Shown piece after piece: positions 19,445-22,124 of a stretch of 22,124 nt of DNA (the first letter of the stretch is position 1; each line of letters opens with the position of its first letter). Origin of the DNA: a virus; IMG/VR virus record IMGVR_UViG_3300009408_000035, positions 1 through 22,124 of that record; one strand, given 5' to 3'. The notes under the pieces are model-generated. The model worked only from the letters and a program-made list of their open reading frames with translations. It made no database searches and was not told where the DNA came from. The position numbers were made by a program, and so were the translations under genes.

Positions 19445-19993
19445 TTACACCCTGTTTTTGAACCATCCGTAAATATACTTCTCATCTTTCTCACGGCGTT
19501 CAGAAAGCTCTACATAGAAAGCCCCCTGCAAACAATTCAGCATCTTGTACAGAATTTCAGCACCTTCAATTCCACGCTTATCCATCAAAGCATTGAATGC
19601 CGATAACGTGCCACTACCAACCTGACCATCAACACCAATATCACCATACAATGCACCTCTGTTATTCAATACATTCAATGAGCGTTGCAAGAATTTACCT
19701 GCACGACCCACACCCATATTCACAGCAGTATCAGCAAGCTCTTCAGCTACCAATCCACTCACTTCAGCGATTGCATCAAGCTTCAACTTATCCCAATACA
19801 AAACAACATACACACTGAATGCAAATTCTCTCGACATACCCTTCATCGTGCCTTTGTAGCCATATTTGCGTGCAACCTTTTCGGTCACGCCAAAGTTCGT
19901 TTCGCCACCACTGTCATCTGAATCATTAACGTATCCACCTTCACGCTTAATAATCTCATTGATTACCCTTGCCTTCAATCCATCTACTGACAC
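19445..19993 (-). CDS. GH108-type endolysin (muramidase)
   Basis: This 182-residue protein matches the GH108 lysozyme family: 'IIKREGGYVNDSDDSGGETN' then FGVT holds the catalytic Glu in the EGGYVND...GGxTxxGVT motif (about residues 17-38). 'ELADTAVNMGVGRAGKFLQRS' and 'GVDGQVGSGTLSAFNAL' follow as in the family's second, peptidoglycan-binding part. It cleaves the glycan backbone of the cell wall at the end of infection. There is no signal peptide, so it needs the holin encoded just upstream (11-base gap). Length is normal for the family. Confidence 0.93.
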   Translation of the reverse strand: MSVDGLKARVINEIIKREGGYVNDSDDSGGETNFGVTEKVARKYGYKGTMKGMSREFAFSVYVVLYWDKLKLDAIAEVSGLVAEELADTAVNMGVGRAGKFLQRSLNVLNNRGALYGDIGVDGQVGSGTLSAFNALMDKRGIEGAEILYKMLNCLQGAFYVELSERREKDEKYIYGWFKNRV

Positions 19994-20004
19994 ACCAGCC
20001 CCCT

Positions 20005-20526
20005 TTACTTCCCCACCAAGCTATCTTTCAGCTTCGAGCCAGCCGATGACCCAAAGCTGAACCCAACTAAGTCTTGCCGCTCCTTCAGCAACGATTGAAT
20101 CACCATGCCAATCATCGTACCAAGTGCCTGAGCCGCAGCAGCATACTCAGCAGGTACAAAAACCATGATTGCCGCATTGATTGCCAGCAACGCAAAAATA
20201 AACGGCAGATTCATCTTCATAATCTGCTTCGCCATATCTTTCTGCATATCATTATTGTGCTTGAACATATCCCGCGCATCCGCCCTGTCTTTTAGTCGCA
20301 TTTCTTCAGCAATATGACTATCAGCCATCAACGCCTTCTTGAACTCAAGCTGTAATTCAGGACTGCCTTCAACAGCAGCCATTGCTTCATCACCTTTTTT
20401 ACCAGTTACCGATTCAGCTAAATTCGATGCAATCTTAATTGCCTTATCAACCTTTGAACCACCACCTGTAAACATACCAACAATTTCAGGCGCATAACTC
20501 GCCACCAATCCCAATACTGATAACAT
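20005..20526 (-). CDS. Holin of the three-TM gene-transfer-release type
   Basis: The protein has 173 residues and is similar in pattern to the GTA-type three-helix holin family: an N-terminal 'LGLVASYAPEIVGMFTGGG', a helical amphipathic middle with 'ELQLEFKKALMADSHIAEEM' and 'RDMFKHNN', then two hydrophobic segments ('LPFIFALLAINAAIMVFV' and 'AAAAQALGTMIGMVIQSLL'). It should form pores in the inner membrane to release the endolysin. The ATG at 20524-20526 has AGGAG seven bases upstream; a longer open frame exists but overlaps the gene before it. Confidence 0.82.
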   Translation of the reverse strand: MLSVLGLVASYAPEIVGMFTGGGSKVDKAIKIASNLAESVTGKKGDEAMAAVEGSPELQLEFKKALMADSHIAEEMRLKDRADARDMFKHNNDMQKDMAKQIMKMNLPFIFALLAINAAIMVFVPAEYAAAAQALGTMIGMVIQSLLKERQDLVGFSFGSSAGSKLKDSLVGK

Positions 20527-20528
20527 TA

Positions 20529-20900
20529 CTATTCTCCTTTCCTTCGTCTGCATTGATTCTCTTCAGTCATTTCAACCAACAAATGCCTGATTGATAAAAT
20601 TGCACTAAACCCAATCACGACAATTCCATAACACGCAATCCGCGTAGAGGATATTTCAATCTCACCGACCATTTCCAATGTCCATTCTTGTATCAAATGG
20701 TCAACGCCGCCCCAGCCAAGCATGAAGCCACCAATCGCATACATAATCGCTATCATATTACGCTGATGCACATGCTCATCTGATAGATACACATTCAACT
20801 CAACACCCTCGCGCTTCATCGCAAGTATCTTGTATCCATAGTACATACTGAACATACCAACAATCATCATCACTGCTTCAAGTACCAAATGGGTAGTCAT
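20529..20900 (-). CDS. Lysis-block membrane protein
   Basis: This 123-residue protein has predicted membrane segments near residues 8-25 ('AVMMIVGMFSMYYGYKILA'), 48-66 ('MIAIMYAIGGFMLGWGG') and 88-106 ('IACYGIVVIGFSAILSI'), with a charged C-terminus. I cannot tell whether it is a second holin, an antiholin or another membrane protein. It overlaps the upstream gene by four bases and ends two bases before the holin start. Confidence 0.65.
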   Translation of the reverse strand: MTTHLVLEAVMMIVGMFSMYYGYKILAMKREGVELNVYLSDEHVHQRNMIAIMYAIGGFMLGWGGVDHLIQEWTLEMVGEIEISSTRIACYGIVVIGFSAILSIRHLLVEMTEENQCRRRKGE

Positions 20901-21244
20901 TTTTTACTTACCATCCTTTTAACTATATTCGGCATCATATCTCGTACCGCATCTATCGTTACTGCAAGAACTTCAGTTAGCGTAAAGGCAGCACATCCAC
21001 TGAAGAATGCCCTCAATCCAACCTGTCCTTCTTCAAACGAAGATTCCGTTGCAACAAAAATCACCCCTCCTAAGAAAAACAGAATTGATAAAGAAAGCAC
21101 CCATTCATACCAACACATCTTCATGCCAATTCTAAGTCGATAAAATATGCCTAGTGAAGATGATAAAATTCCTGATACGGCTGATGGGTCAACCGCCACC
21201 CCAAATAAATTAAGCATTCTACGCATCCTCTTTCCCGAACTCAT
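20897..21244 (-). CDS. Lysis-block membrane protein, holin-like
   Basis: The protein has about 115 residues. It has two hydrophobic segments ('WVLSLSILFFLGGVIFVA' and 'AFFSGCAAFTLTEVLAVTI') and a basic C-terminal helix ('NIVKRMVSKK'), an arrangement found in small holins. ATG 21244 has GGAGAG eight bases upstream and lies inside the end of the preceding gene. Other in-frame ATGs exist. Function inferred only from place and shape. Confidence 0.6.
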   Translation of the reverse strand: MSSGKRMRRMLNLFGVAVDPSAVSGILSSSLGIFYRLRIGMKMCWYEWVLSLSILFFLGGVIFVATESSFEEGQVGLRAFFSGCAAFTLTEVLAVTIDAVRDMMPNIVKRMVSKK

Positions 21245-21545
21245 TTTTACAGCTCTCCGCACAATGATTCAAACCGAAAAAGAAATCAATAAAACGCTCA
21301 AAATACATAGCATACACATTGCCCTTGGCACGCAACCAACACGTCCTGCTTGATACCGTCCAATCAGGCTCAAGATAAATTATTGAGCCTCCTAGCTGGT
21401 CAAGCCCTATGGCTACATTCCAAAACAGCTTACCAAGCGGCTTACGCATGATTAAGTGCCTCAATGCTTGCAGCACAAATACCAGTGGCGCGGCAATAAC
21501 AATTATTACCACCGCCACCAGCATTAACCCAAATGCCTTTACCAT
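21219..21545 (-). CDS. Membrane-anchored phage protein of the lysis block
   Basis: The protein has 108 residues. Its N-terminal helix ('FGLMLVAVVIIVIAAPLVFV') is a strong membrane anchor. The rest follows a phage family pattern I recall from lysis regions: 'DQLGGSIIYLEPDWTVSSR' (compare DQ....GG.PDETISAR), then W/Y-rich residues, and 'FIDFFFGLNHCAESCKNE' with the terminal HC..S...E. The family's function is unknown to me. It overlaps the genes on both sides. Confidence 0.7.
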   Translation of the reverse strand: MVKAFGLMLVAVVIIVIAAPLVFVLQALRHLIMRKPLGKLFWNVAIGLDQLGGSIIYLEPDWTVSSRTCWLRAKGNVYAMYFERFIDFFFGLNHCAESCKNEFGKEDA

Positions 21546-22054
21546 GCTATCGCCTGAATGTCTGCAATCGCTGTAGGCGAAGTTAAATCAATCGCAGCCA
21601 GTGCGCCCTTAGCCTGAAGCTTCCGAGTAAATAGCGCAGCTTCATGGTCGCCAAAAGCCTTATTCAAACCCTGAAGCCATGCCTTCGTTGCTGAATGTGC
21701 TACGTTCGCAGCATCTATCCATACAAACCCTGCTGGCAGCACCCATGAGTTCGCAAGTGCAGTCAACACCTTCACAAGTGACTGAACTGACTTCTCATCT
21801 GATTGAAATACTGCCGCCTTGTATGTAACTCCAGCATTGAGCGCATCACGATATGCAGTATCAATTTCAACCTTCTTATCTGACACTATTTTTGCAACAA
21901 TCTCCTGTGGAGAAAACTCATCCTCAACAATCCCACCGTTTTTAATAAAGCTTTGAACTTCTTGATACTGTCGATTTGCACCATCGTTAGGAACAAAAAT
22001 ATCACCATTAACCAAATACCCATCACCTTGCTTCTTTACTGTTTTAATACTCAT
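21539..22054 (-). CDS. DUF4376-containing tail protein
   Basis: This 171-residue protein has a C-terminal part of the DUF4376 type: 'IDTAYRDALNAGVTYKAAVF', 'QSLVKVLTALANS', 'FVWIDAANVAHSATKAWLQGLN' and helical turns, as seen at the end of tail fibre or tail-fibre assembly proteins. The N-terminal 60 residues ('GDIFVPNDGANRQYQEVQ') look like a short tail-fibre-assembly leader. It probably decorates or helps assemble the tail tip. The start has AAGGAG seven bases upstream. Confidence 0.72.
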   Translation of the reverse strand: MSIKTVKKQGDGYLVNGDIFVPNDGANRQYQEVQSFIKNGGIVEDEFSPQEIVAKIVSDKKVEIDTAYRDALNAGVTYKAAVFQSDEKSVQSLVKVLTALANSWVLPAGFVWIDAANVAHSATKAWLQGLNKAFGDHEAALFTRKLQAKGALAAIDLTSPTAIADIQAIAW

Positions 22055-22063
22055 ATTATCTCC

Positions 22064-22124
22064 TTATAATTCCGCGTCCGCCGAAGTTCCCATTGTATAA
22101 GAGGCATTTGGGGCGGATGATGTA
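22064..22124 (-). CDS. C-terminal end of an upstream tail gene
   Basis: The last 19 codons of a frame entering from the right edge read TSSAPNASYTMGTSADAEL and end at TAA 22064-22066, just before the next ribosome site. The small-residue composition fits a tail-fibre C-terminus, but another frame is also open across this short stretch, so this is tentative. Confidence 0.4.
   Translation of the reverse strand, partial: TSSAPNASYTMGTSADAEL

Noticed and set aside
19276-19494. Long N-terminal extension of the 18961-19275 gene
   Set aside because: It crosses terminator D and promoter D and enters the endolysin gene; the ATG at 19275 with leader overlap is the sensible start.
465-20295. Plus-strand open frames throughout (for example 785-1291, 2248-2709, 3713-4093, 18186-18506)
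   Set aside because: All lie opposite well-supported minus-strand genes, lack consistent ribosome sites and have the composition expected of antisense shadows. No plus-strand gene is supported.
1-22124. tRNA genes, CRISPR arrays, insertion sequences, attachment sites
   Set aside because: No cloverleaf, regularly spaced repeat series, transposase or integrase was found on either strand by reading.

Overview
The window is part of a double-stranded DNA tailed bacteriophage (or prophage) genome. Every gene I can support is on the minus strand, so transcription runs from high to low coordinates. The host is probably a Gram-negative bacterium, likely a member of the Pseudomonadota. The grounds are a GH108-type endolysin with a three-helix GTA-type holin, sigma70-like promoters and the protein families present; I cannot name a genus. 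I see no integrase, tRNA, rRNA, CRISPR array or insertion sequence.

Layout in transcription order. (1) 22124-19445: the end of a tail gene, a DUF4376-type tail protein, and a lysis block (three membrane proteins, holin, GH108 endolysin) closed by a UUCG-loop terminator. (2) 19366-15459: two early operons of small proteins, among them a stand-alone DnaJ-type zinc protein and an HNH-like nuclease, ending in a dUTPase motif-V fragment and a second copy of the same terminator. (3) 15380-9753: an early/replication operon with an XRE regulator, a DUF3850 protein, a RecE-type exonuclease paired with a Rad52/Sak-like annealing protein, and SSB, plus several micro-ORFs. A long inverted repeat follows it. 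(4) 9633-1: a short sliding-clamp-like protein, then an apparent DNA-modification cassette (HAD-like, CmoA-like methyltransferase, two ParB-fold proteins, one fused to a methyltransferase), then small and large terminase, portal, Mu F-like head protein, scaffold-like protein and the start of the major capsid gene. Almost all genes overlap by 1-25 nt, so translation is probably coupled within each operon.

The two main discoveries are these. First, five copies of one promoter module (A 9598, R 13772, B 15345, C 17633, D 19331) place the -10 hexamer exactly 6 nt before an ATG. The predicted transcripts therefore begin at or next to AUG (leaderless) and encode a short peptide, MAGNQT... in four of the five. 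In A, R and D its stop codon overlaps the start of the first gene; in C it overruns that start; in B it is fused in frame. Three copies also carry 20-bp-period direct repeats that look like operators. Second, the phage carries a CmoA-family (carboxy-SAM synthase-like) protein beside ParB/methyltransferase proteins, which suggests an undescribed nucleic-acid modification pathway.
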